DNA from: CAWGMT01 sp963823675
GTDB lineage: Bacteria > Planctomycetota > Planctomycetia > Isosphaerales > Isosphaeraceae
Direction: 5' to 3'
DNA length: 64,000 bases
Assembly (NCBI GenBank): GCA_963823675.1
Contig: CAWGMT010000025.1
Location: forward strand, 496,001-560,000
Of this stretch, positions 1 through 9,395 are shown one piece after another (position 1 is the stretch's first letter; each line of letters opens with the position of its first letter). The position numbers and the translations under genes were made by a program. The notes below the pieces were generated by a model. That model made no database searches. It was not told the origin of the DNA and worked only from the letters and a program-made list of their open reading frames with translations.

Positions 1-125
1 AGGCCCATTATCGAGTTGTTCGTGGCGGCGAGCGCGCCTCGGCTGGCGGCGCTGGCGGTATTCGGCGAAACACCCCCTTCACCGATCCCAGTCAGGGCAC
101 TGCTCGATACCGATACCAGCCGGCT
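1..125 (+). pseudogene. Fragment of a retropepsin-like aspartic protease
   Basis: The frame starting at base 1 reads RPIIELFVAASAPRLAALAV and, a little later, PVRALLDTDTSRL. This resembles the N-terminal half of single-domain, retroviral-type (clan AA) aspartic proteases, in which ALLDTGAS holds the catalytic Asp. Here the DTG motif reads DTD and the similarity stops soon after, running into an intergenic repeat, so this is probably a truncated remnant. The gene begins before the window. Assignment is by motif memory only and could be wrong. Confidence 0.4.
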
Positions 126-149
126 CATAATCATTGCGAACTCCCTTTG

Positions 150-185
150 CGGCCTTTGCGTCTTCGCGGTGGGAAACCGAACGAA
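150..185. repeat. Intergenic CTTTGCGTCTTCGCGGTG-type element
   Basis: The stretch ctttgcggcctttgcgtctt followed by cgcggtg belongs to a pattern I know as common non-coding sequence in environmental bacteria. Related cttcgtgtctttcgtggtt-like stretches occur at 38425-38510 and 53574-53606. Any ORF through it is probably spurious. Confidence 0.45.
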
Positions 186-308
186 GAAGTGCAGGATCCC
201 CGCGAAATTCCGCCGTTCACGCCCCGAAGAGGTTGATTATTATCTCCCCGCGGAAGCCGGCGATTAACCGCCAGCATTCCACAAGCCGGGGCCATTCGGC
301 GCGGTGAG

Positions 309-668
309 ATGAAGCCAAGCCGAGGCACGGAATTCGAACCGGACGATGTCAGGGCGATTCGACGGAGCCTGGGCAAGTTTCAAACTGAATTCGCCTTGAT
401 GATCGGCGTCAGAGTATCCACCCTACAAAACTGGGAACAGGGGCGGAGGGTGCCCGAAGGCCCAGCCCGTGCATTGTTGCGGGTCGCTGCCGAGAATCCA
501 CGCGCTGGGGGCCATGAGCCGCAGGCGGCGCGGCAGTTGATCTCCGCGGTGATTGCGTCGGACGGACCTCACGACCGTACCGCCGCACTCCTGCAAATCG
601 CAGTCCCTGCAAGGCTTGAGAATGCTAATCAAAACGTTGGTCGGGGCCGGCCGTTAATGATAAACTGA
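309..668 (+). CDS. XRE/HigA-type antitoxin-like regulator, apparently orphan
   Basis: A 119-residue protein with a helix-turn-helix of the YiaG/HigA2 type at residues 13-60 (core QTEFALMIGVRVSTLQNWEQ, then GRRVPEGPARALLRVAAENP). Family members bind DNA and usually repress their own toxin-antitoxin operon; many end just after the AAENP segment. Here about 55 further residues of low-complexity character follow, which may mean a frame change near residue 65 or a fused tail. No RelE/HigB-like toxin is visible upstream, where only a protease remnant and a repeat lie, and none is visible before the Uma2 gene downstream. DNA-binding function is well supported; a toxin partner is not. Confidence 0.7.
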   Translation: MKPSRGTEFEPDDVRAIRRSLGKFQTEFALMIGVRVSTLQNWEQGRRVPEGPARALLRVAAENPRAGGHEPQAARQLISAVIASDGPHDRTAALLQIAVPARLENANQNVGRGRPLMIN

Positions 669-813
669 AATGGGCTTGCCAAGCCCTTTGCGGAGGAGTT
701 GTACTGTCTGGCCTGCCGGTTCCACAGCCGGAACGCCGCTTCGGAATCAAGAGCGCCGAATTCCGCGGGAACCACCGGCGCAGGCAGCGGTCAAGTTTGA
801 CGGAGCCGCCTTC

Positions 814-1422
814 ATGTCAACGATTTCAACCAATCACGCGACGGTTGCGGCTGCCCCTTGGGCATCGCCAGATCTCTACCGCTTTACCGTCAACGAGTAC
901 GAGCGGATGGTGGGAGTACTTCACGATTCCCGAGTCGAGTTGATTGATGGCTACATGGTGAGGAAGATGGGGAAGAACCCGCCGCATATCTGGACCGTCG
1001 ATGCCCTCGTCGAAGCACTCCGATTCATGCTGGCGGGCTGGTGGTGCCGGAAGGAAGACCCGGTACGAATCCCAGACTTCGACGAACCCGAGCCCGATGT
1101 GGCCGTTGTCCGTGGCTCACGCCATGACTACGTGAGTCGGATCCCCGAACCCGCCGACATTGGACTCGTGATCGAGGTATCGGAGACGACGATCGACCGC
1201 GATCGCGGCAAGAAACTCAGCGCTTACGCCCGGGCAGGGATTTCCGTTTACTGGATCGTCAATTTAGCGACGAGACGTGTCGAGGTCTACACGCAACCGT
1301 GCGCAAGCGGCTATCAGTGCCAGCAGGAATTCGACGTGAGCCAAAATGTTCCCGTCGTCATCGATGCGGTCGAGGCAGGCCAGATCGCCGTGGTCGATAT
1401 TTTGCCGCCAGTACGGCCGTGA
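814..1422 (+). CDS. Uma2 family (DUF820) PD-(D/E)XK nuclease-like protein
   Basis: A 202-residue protein with the Uma2 fold. Candidate catalytic residues are Asp95 in PEPDVAVV, Glu121 in LVIEVSE and Lys133/134 in RGKKLSAYARAG. Uma2 proteins belong to the restriction-endonuclease-like superfamily and are greatly expanded in planctomycetes and cyanobacteria; their biological role is unknown. I start at ATG 814 rather than the in-frame ATG at 670 because the extra 48 residues are low-complexity and unlike the family, and GGAG precedes 814. The length is usual. A deleted relative lies at 43169-43573. Confidence 0.85.
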   Translation: MSTISTNHATVAAAPWASPDLYRFTVNEYERMVGVLHDSRVELIDGYMVRKMGKNPPHIWTVDALVEALRFMLAGWWCRKEDPVRIPDFDEPEPDVAVVRGSRHDYVSRIPEPADIGLVIEVSETTIDRDRGKKLSAYARAGISVYWIVNLATRRVEVYTQPCASGYQCQQEFDVSQNVPVVIDAVEAGQIAVVDILPPVRP

Positions 1423-2051
1423 TCAATCGGACCGGCGAATCGAGGCCAACATCGTCGCTGGACGCCTGGGCGCCGCCGGACGCCGAGCCGATGAGGATTT
1501 CGCGGCCGGCCGCTCCACGCCACTCGGGCCGTGAACCATTTCGCCACAGTCCGTTGGAGCTTCGACCCCGGCCAGAATGCGCCGGTCGCGATCGATGGCG
1601 TCGAGGATCGCCGCATTGCCTTGGCCGCGAGATTCCCACCGTTACGGCCGGCATCGCCGGCTCTCCCGATTCCACCGAAATCCTCGATCGAATCGGCGTG
1701 ACCCGTTCGCCCCGAAGCGCGACCTACGACGAGCGAAGAGCGTGACGCAGGGCGTGACGCAGACCCATTTTGCTCACTCACCGTAAGTCGTTGCCAGATA
1801 AGGGCGTGACGCTGGTGACGCTGGTGACGCAGAAATACCCACTTTACCAGGTCCGCACGAGGCGTTGCCACATCTGCGCCTCACAGGGGCGGGTTGCTCC
1901 GCAATTGCCGGTTTTGCGGGGCTCGTGGAGCTCGGGTGGCCCACTCGGTCAATCCGACGGGCCCTTGATCGGAGAGCTTCGGTGCATTACCTGTCAACCG
2001 TTACGCCGAGCCGCGCCACGAATCATCCAGCCCGTTCCCCGGAGCAAACCC
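1423..2051. other. Gene-free stretch with GTGACGC short repeats
   Basis: No convincing gene. Near the middle the heptamer GTGACGC recurs: twice in gtgacgcagggcgtgacgca (1742-1761) and three times in ggcgtgacgctggtgacgct plus gtgacgcag (1803-1831). The reading frame of the next gene stays open through here back to 1770, but the predicted residues are arginine-rich filler. The last bases (GGAG at 2041-2044) are the ribosome binding site of the next gene. Confidence 0.55.
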
Positions 2052-4133
2052 ATGACCCTACAAACCGGCCCCACCCCCTGGTACGCCACCGCCTACCGCC
2101 GCGCCGTGATCGACATGCACATCCCCGATTGGGATGACGCCTTCCTCGCCCGGTTCGAAACCGACCGATACGTCGCCATGCTGGCCAGGGCGCATGCCCA
2201 ATCGATCGTCGCCTATGCCATGTCGCATGTCGGGCTTTTCAACTATCCGACCAGAGTCGGACGCCAGCACAAGAACCTCAAGGGCCGCAATATCGTCCGG
2301 GGGATCATCGAGCGCTGTCATGCCCGCGGGATTGCCGTGGTCCTGTATAACAGCTTGATCTTCGACCGCACGACGGCCGATCTCCATCCCGAGTGGCGGA
2401 TGCGCAGCGTCGATGGGGGCTTTCATGGCCAGGGCGGTCGGCATGGCCTGCTCTGTCCGAATTCGCCCTACCGCGAGTATGTTCGCGCGTGGGTCGAGGA
2501 GCAGTGCCGGCTGTTCGACCCGGAAGGGTTCCGCTTCGACATGACCTTCTGGCCGGCAGTCTGCTATTGCGACCATTGCAAGAAGCGGTTTGAGGCGGAG
2601 ATCGGTGGGGCCATTCCCACGACCGTGAACTGGCTCGACGAGCGCTGGGTGGCTTTTCAGCGGCGCCGCGAAGCGTGGCTTGGAGAGTTTGCTGCGGTCG
2701 CCACCGGGACCGTGCGGAAACTACGTCCCAGGGCGAGCGTCGAGCACCAGTCTTCGACCTATCCCCTGCACTGGCAGTTCGGCGTCAACACACCGCTTCT
2801 GGCCCATAATGACTTCCTCCAGGGTGACTTCTACGGCGACTCTTGGCAGGGATCCTTTGTGCGCAAGCTGCTGGAGGACCTGACGCCGCACCGGCCGTTT
2901 GGCTTCGAGACCAGTTTCTCGGCAGAGCTGGCCGACCACACGGCCATGAAGTCCGAGGCGCTCCTTCAGGCGAAGGCGTCGGCGGCCCTTGCCGACAATG
3001 CGGCTTTTATCTTCATCGATGCGATCGACCCGGCCGGCACGCTCAACCCCAAGGTCTACGACCGGATGGGAACGATCTTCGACCGTTTGATGCCCGACTA
3101 CGCCGAGCTGGGGGGTGCCCGAGTCGTCGACGTCGCGGTTTACTACAGCCTGGATTCCAAGTTCGACTTCGCCGGCAACGGCCGGCCCGTCGCCTCTGCC
3201 GACACCACCGACGCCCATACCAAGAGCGTGACGGCCGTCACCCGGCAGTTGGGCGGCGGCCACCTGCCGTTCGGGTTCATCACCAAGGCTACGCTGGCGC
3301 ATTTGAACGATCACAAGGTGCTGATCCTGGCAAATGTCAACATGATGGACGACACCGAGATCGAGGCGATTCGCAAGTGGGTCCACGCGGGAGGGAAGCT
3401 GCTTGCCACCGGCTGGACATCGCTGGTGGATACGCGCGGCAGGCTGCGCAAAGACTTCGGCCTGGCCGATGTGTTTGGAGTGTCGCTCCAGAAGCCGGGT
3501 TGGACTCCCTGGCCGCACTATATCGCACCCGCGGATGAAGGCGCGGCGGCCTTCGGCGACTTTAGCAGCGACTATCCGGCCTTTGCGCGGACGACCGGGC
3601 AGATTGTCAGACTGCGCTCGGGTTCCGGTTCGGCCGCTTCGATCCTGGCGGCCACGACGTTAGTCTGGCCGACCGACGATCCGACGCGATTTGCGTCGAT
3701 TCACAGCAACCCTCCATGGCGGAAAACCAACCAGCCCGAGGTGGTGCTCAATCGGTTCGGCGCGGGGAGTTGCATTTACTGTGCGAGCCCGCTCGAGACG
3801 GTCGAAAGCCTGAGTGGAACGATCGTCAGGCTGGTCCGGCGATTGAACGATCATTTCTGCTTCGAGGCCGACGCACCGGCGGCTGTCGAGCTGACGCTCT
3901 CTTACCAACCGGAGCGACACCGGTATCGCCTGAGCCTGGTCAACTTCCAGAAGGACTTGCCGAACATCCCGGTCACGGAGATTCCGGTGCGGCTGCGGTT
4001 GCCTGCAAACGTGATGCAGATTGTCGAGTTGCCCGGCGGCCGCAAGGTCGAGCACGCTGAGGACGACGGAGTCGTCCGTTTCACGGTGCCCCGGCTCGAG
4101 ACGCTGGCGGTTTTTGCGGTGCTCGTGGGGTGA
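2052..4133 (+). CDS. GHL6-type putative glycoside hydrolase with beta-galactosidase-like trimerisation domain
   Basis: A 693-residue protein. The N-terminal half looks like a TIM-barrel hypothetical glycosyl hydrolase (GHL6/alpha-amylase-like): it has HARGIAVVLYNSLIFDRTTA, then EGFRFDMTFWPAVCYCDHCK, the FDM...CYC..C pattern typical of that group. After about residue 360 comes a Rossmann-like region (VAVYYSLDSKFDF, IRKWVHAGGKLLATG) like the GH42 trimerisation domain, then a beta-rich C-terminus. There is no signal peptide, so it probably acts in the cytoplasm on carbohydrate. Substrate cannot be read from sequence. Start at ATG 2052 follows GGAG at 7-nt spacing; the frame remains open upstream but with non-family sequence. 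It converges on cnoX, with seven bases between the stops. Confidence 0.75.
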   Translation: MTLQTGPTPWYATAYRRAVIDMHIPDWDDAFLARFETDRYVAMLARAHAQSIVAYAMSHVGLFNYPTRVGRQHKNLKGRNIVRGIIERCHARGIAVVLYNSLIFDRTTADLHPEWRMRSVDGGFHGQGGRHGLLCPNSPYREYVRAWVEEQCRLFDPEGFRFDMTFWPAVCYCDHCKKRFEAEIGGAIPTTVNWLDERWVAFQRRREAWLGEFAAVATGTVRKLRPRASVEHQSSTYPLHWQFGVNTPLLAHNDFLQGDFYGDSWQGSFVRKLLEDLTPHRPFGFETSFSAELADHTAMKSEALLQAKASAALADNAAFIFIDAIDPAGTLNPKVYDRMGTIFDRLMPDYAELGGARVVDVAVYYSLDSKFDFAGNGRPVASADTTDAHTKSVTAVTRQLGGGHLPFGFITKATLAHLNDHKVLILANVNMMDDTEIEAIRKWVHAGGKLLATGWTSLVDTRGRLRKDFGLADVFGVSLQKPGWTPWPHYIAPADEGAAAFGDFSSDYPAFARTTGQIVRLRSGSGSAASILAATTLVWPTDDPTRFASIHSNPPWRKTNQPEVVLNRFGAGSCIYCASPLETVESLSGTIVRLVRRLNDHFCFEADAPAAVELTLSYQPERHRYRLSLVNFQKDLPNIPVTEIPVRLRLPANVMQIVELPGGRKVEHAEDDGVVRFTVPRLETLAVFAVLVG

Positions 4134-4140
4134 TCGCGAT

Positions 4141-5025
4141 TCAGTCCATCAACGCCATCGAGAGCTGGCGTTGATATTCGGCGGTGAGATCAGAATCGGT
4201 CGGCAGAAGCTGGAAAATCGCGATCATGGTCTGGCGGGCTTTTTCGCCGACGCCCCTGCGGTCGCGCTCGACGAGCTCGAGGCAGATAGCCAGTGCGTCC
4301 GCGTACTGCCCGCTCGCTGCCAGTGCCTCGGCGAGCTGAAACTTCACGTTGACGTCACTGGGGTTGGCGGCGGCCGCCGCTCGGGCTGTTTCGACGCCGC
4401 CGGCGTTCTGGGCTTGCAGTCGCAGTGTGAGCTCGGCCTTGAGCTTTTCCGCGTCGGGCTCGAGGAACCCGCGCCGTTCCAGCGACGCGATTCGCGCCGC
4501 GGCGTCTTCGAGCCGACCCTGTTCCAAAGCGATGCGGGCCAGTGCGGTGTGAGCCGCGGTCAAGTCGGGATCGAGCGTGAGCGCGGTATTGTATTTTTCT
4601 TCGGCGGCACGCACATCGGTTGCTTCCAATTGGCCGGCAAGGGCGGCGATCGACTCGGCCGGCGTGGGCAGCAGCCGGTCGAGCCAGTCGCGAATCATCG
4701 CTTCGGGCTGGACTCCGACGAAGGCATCGGCGATCTTTCCGTCGCGGAAGCCAAAGACGAGGGGGATCGAGCGAATTCCGAACTGGAGGGCCAATTCCTG
4801 GTTACGCTCCGTATCGACCTTGGCCAGGATGAACTTGCCGGCATACTCGGCGGCCAGTTTCTCGAGGACGGGGCTCAGCAGCGTGCACGGGGCGCACCAA
4901 GTCGCCCAGAAGTCGACGACGACCGGCACGGTTCGCGACCGCTCGATCACGTCCTGCTCGAAAGTCTGCGCGGTCGGTTCGATGACATAGGAACTGGTCG
5001 CGGACGCCATTGTTGTGTCACTCAT
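4141..5025 (-). CDS. cnoX: CnoX-like thioredoxin with TPR domain (YbbN family)
   Basis: A 294-residue protein with an N-terminal thioredoxin domain (VVVDFWATWCAPCTLLSPVL, residues about 28-47; cis-Pro in IRSIPLVFGF) followed by a TPR-like helical region (YNTALTLDPDLTAAHTALAR and later repeats). Length and layout match E. coli CnoX/YbbN (284 residues), a holdase that guards proteins from oxidation and hands them to GroEL. Unlike E. coli CnoX, which lacks the CxxC pair, this protein has a full WCAPC site and so could be redox active. I chose ATG 5025 (MSDTT) over the upstream in-frame ATG at 5091 because GGAAG lies about nine bases before it and the extra 22 residues are atypical. Confidence 0.85.
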   Translation of the reverse strand: MSDTTMASATSSYVIEPTAQTFEQDVIERSRTVPVVVDFWATWCAPCTLLSPVLEKLAAEYAGKFILAKVDTERNQELALQFGIRSIPLVFGFRDGKIADAFVGVQPEAMIRDWLDRLLPTPAESIAALAGQLEATDVRAAEEKYNTALTLDPDLTAAHTALARIALEQGRLEDAAARIASLERRGFLEPDAEKLKAELTLRLQAQNAGGVETARAAAAANPSDVNVKFQLAEALAASGQYADALAICLELVERDRRGVGEKARQTMIAIFQLLPTDSDLTAEYQRQLSMALMD

Positions 5026-5525
5026 CGATGAAGCTTCCCACTCTTCGCCATCCTTCCGCGCCTGGGATCGGAAGGGGGGCACGAAACGCAATACGAACGT
5101 GGCAAGACGCCACGATCAGAGCTCAATTTCACGACGCCTTCCATGATAGAGCGTATGGACCGCTCGGAAAAGCCAGCGCGGCGTTCGCGAGCCGCGGACG
5201 GTACCGATGAGCCAAACTTCTCGCCACTTCGCACCTCAACCGCCCGAAGCGGCCATATTAGCCAGCGAGGGCTGCCGCGGTTCACTCGCGGCACTGCGAT
5301 TTGCGGCTCGCTCGGGCGCCGAGTTGGTGTATGGGGCAACGCAAAGTGCAGGGACAAATCCCAGCGGCGGCTGGCGTACCGGGGGTGCCGCCTCTTTCCA
5401 AGAGGGCGGCGTCCTCGTATGCTCGAACAAAGAGCGCGGCTCGAGCCGAGTCGAGTCGCGGAATCCGTCTTCGCGCCGGACAACCCGAGTCTGGCCACAT
5501 TTGATTTTGTGCCGGAGAACAAGCC
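5026..5525. other. Intergenic region between divergent cnoX and LRR gene, with hairpin
   Basis: No gene is supported; several ORFs overlap in different frames but none resembles a protein. It must hold the promoters of both flanking divergent genes. A hairpin with arms ccgcctctt and aagagggcgg lies at 5391-5412, without a T tract. GGAG at 5514-5517 is the ribosome binding site of the next gene. Confidence 0.5.
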
Positions 5526-6368
5526 ATGAGATGGCCGAACAGGCAGTTGTGCCCCGCGGTGGTGGCGATCCTGCTCCTTTCTCCCGCCGGGGCACGCTTG
5601 GCCAATGCTGCTTCCCCATTCCCGGATAAGAACCTCGAAGCCGCGATCCGCGAGGTGCTCAAGCACGAGCCCAAGAACTTCGAGCTGACCGACGAGAAAC
5701 TCCTCAACGTGTACATACTTCACGCGGAGGGCAAAGGGATCAAGGACCTCACGGGCCTGGAAAAATGCAAGAACCTTGCCGAGATCCGGCTGACGAAGAA
5801 CCAGATCAGCGACATCAAGCCGCTCAAGGACTTGGTCAACCTCCAGTCGCTCGATCTTGCCAGTAATGCGATCAAGGACATCGGCCCGCTGGCCGGTCTC
5901 AAGGGGCTTCAATACATCGAGCTTTCGGGCAACCAGATTGAAAAGCTCGATGCGCTGGGCGGCCTGACAAACCTGACGGCCCTCTACTTAGGCGGCAACG
6001 CCATCAAGGACATCTCCCCGTTAGCGCCGCTCTCGAGGCTGGCGTCGCTGTCGCTGCCCAAGAACCAGATCCATGACATCAAGGCTCTGGAGAAGACCAA
6101 CAAGATCTCGACCCTGGATCTCTGCGATAATCGGGTTGAAGACGTCGGTCCCCTAGCGAAACAGACCGAGCTGACGCTGCTCATGATTCAGAGGAATCAG
6201 ATCAAGGATCTCAAGCCGCTTGTCGAGGCCGCCAAGGCCGACGCCGGCGGTCCCAAGCGATTCGCCCCTTACTTGCGTTTGTACCTTTCTGGCAACCCGC
6301 TTGCGGATTCGGCCAAGGCGGTGCAACTCGCCGCCCTCAAGGATGCCGGTGTTCGGATCGAGGGTTGA
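5526..6368 (+). CDS. Secreted leucine-rich repeat protein, internalin-like
   Basis: A 280-residue protein. Residues 1-29 form a signal peptide (VVAILLLSPAGARLANAA). The rest is a run of about eight 22-residue leucine-rich repeats of the internalin/SDS22 type, for example LAEIRLTKNQISDIKPLKDL and LQSLDLASNAIKDIGPLAGL, capped by a longer C-terminal repeat (YLSGNPLADS). Such proteins serve as binding surfaces; no enzyme motif is present. Probably periplasmic or surface located. ATG 5526 has GGAG at 8-nt spacing. No operon partner is evident. Confidence 0.85.
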   Translation: MRWPNRQLCPAVVAILLLSPAGARLANAASPFPDKNLEAAIREVLKHEPKNFELTDEKLLNVYILHAEGKGIKDLTGLEKCKNLAEIRLTKNQISDIKPLKDLVNLQSLDLASNAIKDIGPLAGLKGLQYIELSGNQIEKLDALGGLTNLTALYLGGNAIKDISPLAPLSRLASLSLPKNQIHDIKALEKTNKISTLDLCDNRVEDVGPLAKQTELTLLMIQRNQIKDLKPLVEAAKADAGGPKRFAPYLRLYLSGNPLADSAKAVQLAALKDAGVRIEG

Positions 6369-6449
6369 CACGACTACTAAGGAACTGGTTGGGAATAACT
6401 TCCCGGAGAGTCGGCTTTCGCTCCGCGAAAGGCGACAATTATTCCAACT

Positions 6450-7079
6450 GTGCGTGACTCTGCACGAGACAATGGCGACGCTCATCAAAGCCGGCGGCTG
6501 CGGCTTGACGAGCTCCCCGCGAACGTGACCTGGAGTTACGCGCGCGGCTCGGCGCCCCAGGGCGAAAGAGCGACGACATCCCGAGATGACCGGGGTCACT
6601 CGGGCCGCCGGTTTGTGCTCGTTTCCGGGCTCGCGCTGCTTGCGATCTGGGGAACGCTCTACCTGCTCTTCCGCGATTGGAGAGCCCGATATCAAAAGCG
6701 CGCGAGTTACGGTGCGTCTTACGTGGTTCCAGCGATTGACCCAATGGCGCGACTTGAACCGCCTGACGTCGCCCCCGAGGCATGGCGCGACGCCGTCGCT
6801 TCGACCAAGTCGATGCTGTTAACAGTCACGAGCTCAAATCTGCTCGACGAGAAACAAATGCGAGAGCTGCAGATGGAGCTTGAAGGTGCGGCCAGGCGAT
6901 CGATGGCTGACCCGAAGCGCGCGGTCGCGGAGCTGGCAACCATCTGGAACAATATCGCGGACCGAGGCGAGTTTTTGTTGAGGGACAGCCGGTCCGCGAA
7001 TGGAGTTCGTCATCCGCGTCCCAAGATTCTTCCGCCAAGGCCCGCGAAGCCGGCCGGCAGGGCGAGTCAGGATGCGTGA
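6450..7079 (+). CDS. Single-pass membrane protein of unknown function
   Basis: A 209-residue protein with one hydrophobic segment (VLVSGLALLAIWGTLYLLF, about residues 56-74) after a polar N-terminus, then an acidic-basic helical domain (DEKQMRELQMELEGAARRSM; DPKRAVAELATIWNNIADRG) and a Pro/Arg-rich tail. I recall similar planctomycete proteins but no assigned function. The N-terminal 40 residues are weak and the true start may lie further in. Its 3' end overlaps the end of the convergent rsmA by 13 bases once the rsmA frameshift is corrected. Confidence 0.6.
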   Translation: MRDSARDNGDAHQSRRLRLDELPANVTWSYARGSAPQGERATTSRDDRGHSGRRFVLVSGLALLAIWGTLYLLFRDWRARYQKRASYGASYVVPAIDPMARLEPPDVAPEAWRDAVASTKSMLLTVTSSNLLDEKQMRELQMELEGAARRSMADPKRAVAELATIWNNIADRGEFLLRDSRSANGVRHPRPKILPPRPAKPAGRASQDA

Positions 7080-7985
7080 GGAAGCTTGCCCCATTGTTCG
7101 GAGAGCGCATGCGCAAGCGCGATGAATTCTTCGACATCGAGCGCCTCGGCGCGAAGCTGGCCGCTGAGTCCTGCGCTCTGCGAGCCAGGCATCGACGTCC
7201 GCCTTGCTCCACTGGTCGCGCCAGATGTCCGCCAGCACGTGCCTCATGTATTTGCGGCGATGAAGAAACATGCGGCGGACCAGGTCGTGGAACTCGGGCA
7301 CGTTGCCCACCAAAGTTCGTTTCTCGGGGTTGGACCGTATCGAGACGATGGCCGAATCGACCTTGGGCCGCGGCCAGAATACGGACGGCGGCAGCGTCCG
7401 CTCAATCGAGACATCCGCCAGAGCCCCGACGACGACCGACACGGCACCATAAGCCGGGCTGGCCGCCTCCGCGCAGAGCCGGTCGGCAAGCTCGCGCTGG
7501 ACGGTCACAACCATGAGCGACGGACACAGCTCCTCTTGCAAGAGCAGGTTGATGATCACGGGAGTCGCCACGTGATAGGGAAGATTGGCGACGACCTTGA
7601 AGCGACGGCCCTGAGCGGCCGCCAGGCCCGCTCGCACGTTGTCGAGCACCTGGGGATCGAGCCGGTGCTTGGTCTCGAGCGCGTTGACATTGAGCACGCG
7701 TACGCTCGCCAGTCCGGCGACGGCCTCGGCCGTCAGACGGGCCATGGCTGGATCGACATCGACGGCCACGACGGTCGCGCCTCGCGCGGCCATTAGCGCC
7801 GTGAGCGCTCCGGTTCCCGACCCGATCTCGAGGATCACATCGCCCGGGGCCACGAGAGCCGCGCGGACGATCACCTCATGAATGTTCAAATCGATCAGGA
7901 AGTTTTGACCAAAGCGGCGCTGGGGAACGATCCCGCGCTGGGCGAAGAGGTTTTGAAGGTATGACTGCGTTTGACGGGCATTCAT
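7067..7985 (-). CDS. rsmA: 16S rRNA dimethyladenosine transferase RsmA (KsgA), broken by one extra base
   Basis: Dimethylates A1518 and A1519 of 16S rRNA with S-adenosylmethionine. Seen in order: FGQNFLIDLNIHEVIV, the SAM-binding motif EIGSGTGALTALMA, the acidic VAVDVDPAM, and the catalytic NLPYHVATPVI. Start at ATG 7985 (MNARQTQSYLQ) matches the family. After DAWLAE the frame goes wrong: removing one G (plus strand) near 7175 restores AGLSGQLRAEALDVEEF and IALAHALSEQWGKLPHAS with a stop at 7067-7069, the normal family ending. Without the correction the frame runs on into arginine-rich nonsense to 6834. I take it as an intact gene with a one-base sequence error, though a real frameshift is possible. 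Confidence 0.88.
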
Positions 7986-8188
7986 CTTGTGGAGTCTGGG
8001 ATCCGAAATCGGGAACCCATTGCGGATTGCGGCGGCATACGACGCTGGGCTCCCTTGGTGACTGTCATCGTAGCGCTCAGTGATCGGCGATACAAGCAAT
8101 GTTTCACGACTGCTGGCGAGAGATCCCATCGGACTGTAAGATAGTGGATCGCTCCGGCGGGATAAAAGGATCGACTATCCACTGGCTG

Positions 8189-9317
8189 ATGGACATGGCC
8201 TTTCTCGAGGACCTTCGACGTTTCGGGCCTGGTGTCACGTACCGCCTTTCGCGGGACGAGGCGCTGAAATACTGCGCGAATTTGACCTCGACGCATTATG
8301 AGAATTTCAGCGTGGCGACCTGGCTGACTCCCCGCGAGCACCGGCCGGCCTTTCGAAGTATCTACGCTTTCTGCCGCTGGTCGGACGATCTGGGCGACGA
8401 AGTCGGCGACCGGGCGCGGTCGCTCGAGCTTCTGGCCTGGTGGCGCGGCGAGCTGCGATCGGTCTATGAGGGCGAGGCTCGCCACCCGGTCATGATCGCG
8501 CTGGGCGAGACCATCAGGCGATATGGAATCCCGATCGACCCCTTCGAGGCCTTGATCACCGCATTCGAGCAGGACCAAAGTGTTTCCGAGTATCAAACTT
8601 ATGAGCAGTTAATCGACTACTGTAGCCGGTCGGCTAACCCCGTCGGCCATCTGGTTCTGTACGTTGCGGGAGCGTTCACAGCCGAGAATGCACAACTGGC
8701 GGATGCCACGTGCACGGCTCTCCAACTGGCCAACTTCTGGCAGGATGTCGCGCGATCTGGCGATCGGGCGCATCTACCTTCCCCGAGTCGATCGAGAACG
8801 CTTCCATTATCCCGAAGGTGATCTCAGGGCGTTGCGATTCACGCCTCAGTTCGCCGAGCTGATGAAGTTCCAGGTCGAGCGAGCCCGGGCGCTGTTCGCG
8901 GCCGGCCGGGAATTGCTGGGCCGAATTCCCGGCGAGCTGGCCGTCGATATTGACCTGTTCTCCCGGGGAGGACTCGCGATTCTGGACCGGATCGAGGCTC
9001 AAGGGTTTGACGTCCTCGGCTCTCGACCGGCACTGAGCCGCCGGACCAAGCTTGCACTGCTCTTGCGCACTGGCGATGACCTGGCTGCCGCGTTTTGGTG
9101 GTGCATTATCTGCACGCCCCGATGGGGCAGCCACATATCAGCCCCGGGCAACGCCCTGGGGAAGGAGCCGAAATCGAACGAAAGTCGAGCCCTGAAAAGG
9201 GCGGTACGATCGAAAGGATATTGCGTCCTTTCAGGGCTCACGCGTTTTGGTAGACATCCACGTACCCAGGCGTTGCCCTGGGCTGGTCTGTTGCGGCCCC
9301 TTCGGGGCCAAGTCTAA
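8189..9317 (+). CDS. hpnC: Squalene synthase HpnC (trans-isoprenyl diphosphate synthase family), with 2-nt deletion
   Basis: HpnC converts presqualene diphosphate to hydroxysqualene. The first Asp-rich motif is in FCRWSDDLGDEVGD and the second in NFWQDVARDLAIGRIYLP. The second motif is split: codons run in one frame to QDVAR (about 8750) and continue as DLAIGRIYLPRV in the next. Observed gcgcgatctg against expected gcgcgcgatctg implies loss of one CG from a CG run. The C-terminus is odd: after KLALLLRTGDD the frame continues through a dispersed repeat (9141-9309) to a stop at 9315, giving about 376 residues against 270-300 usual, so the true end is probably near 9100. ATG 8189 (or 8195) is chosen by family fit. 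First gene of hpnCDE. Confidence 0.85.
9141..9309. repeat. Dispersed REP-like palindromic element behind hpnC
   Basis: Nested inverted repeats: gccccgggcaacgccctggg (9141-9160) pairs with cccaggcgttgccctgggc (9265-9283); gagccctgaaaagg (9187-9200) pairs with cctttcagggctc (9227-9239); and a tight hairpin ggccccttcggggcc lies at 9295-9309. A smaller hairpin cctctccccgaggagagg follows at 9326-9343. I recall this CCCAGGGCGTTGCCCTGGG / GAGCCCTGAAAGGGC sequence as a widespread non-coding repeat in planctomycetes and other environmental bacteria. The hpnC frame reads through it. Confidence 0.7.
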
Positions 9318-9395
9318 AGCGCAGTCCTCTCCCCGAGGAGAGGGAGCCAGAAGCACTGCGTTCACCGGTACTGTGGTGTGGGAGGGCCGGCTGTG

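Noticed and set aside
1299..1871. Overlapping ORFs on both strands after the Uma2 gene
   Set aside because: Arginine/proline-rich shadow frames without motifs.
4021..5031. 336-codon plus-strand open frame opposite cnoX
   Set aside because: Antisense shadow of a gene with a thioredoxin active site; no homology or ribosome binding site.
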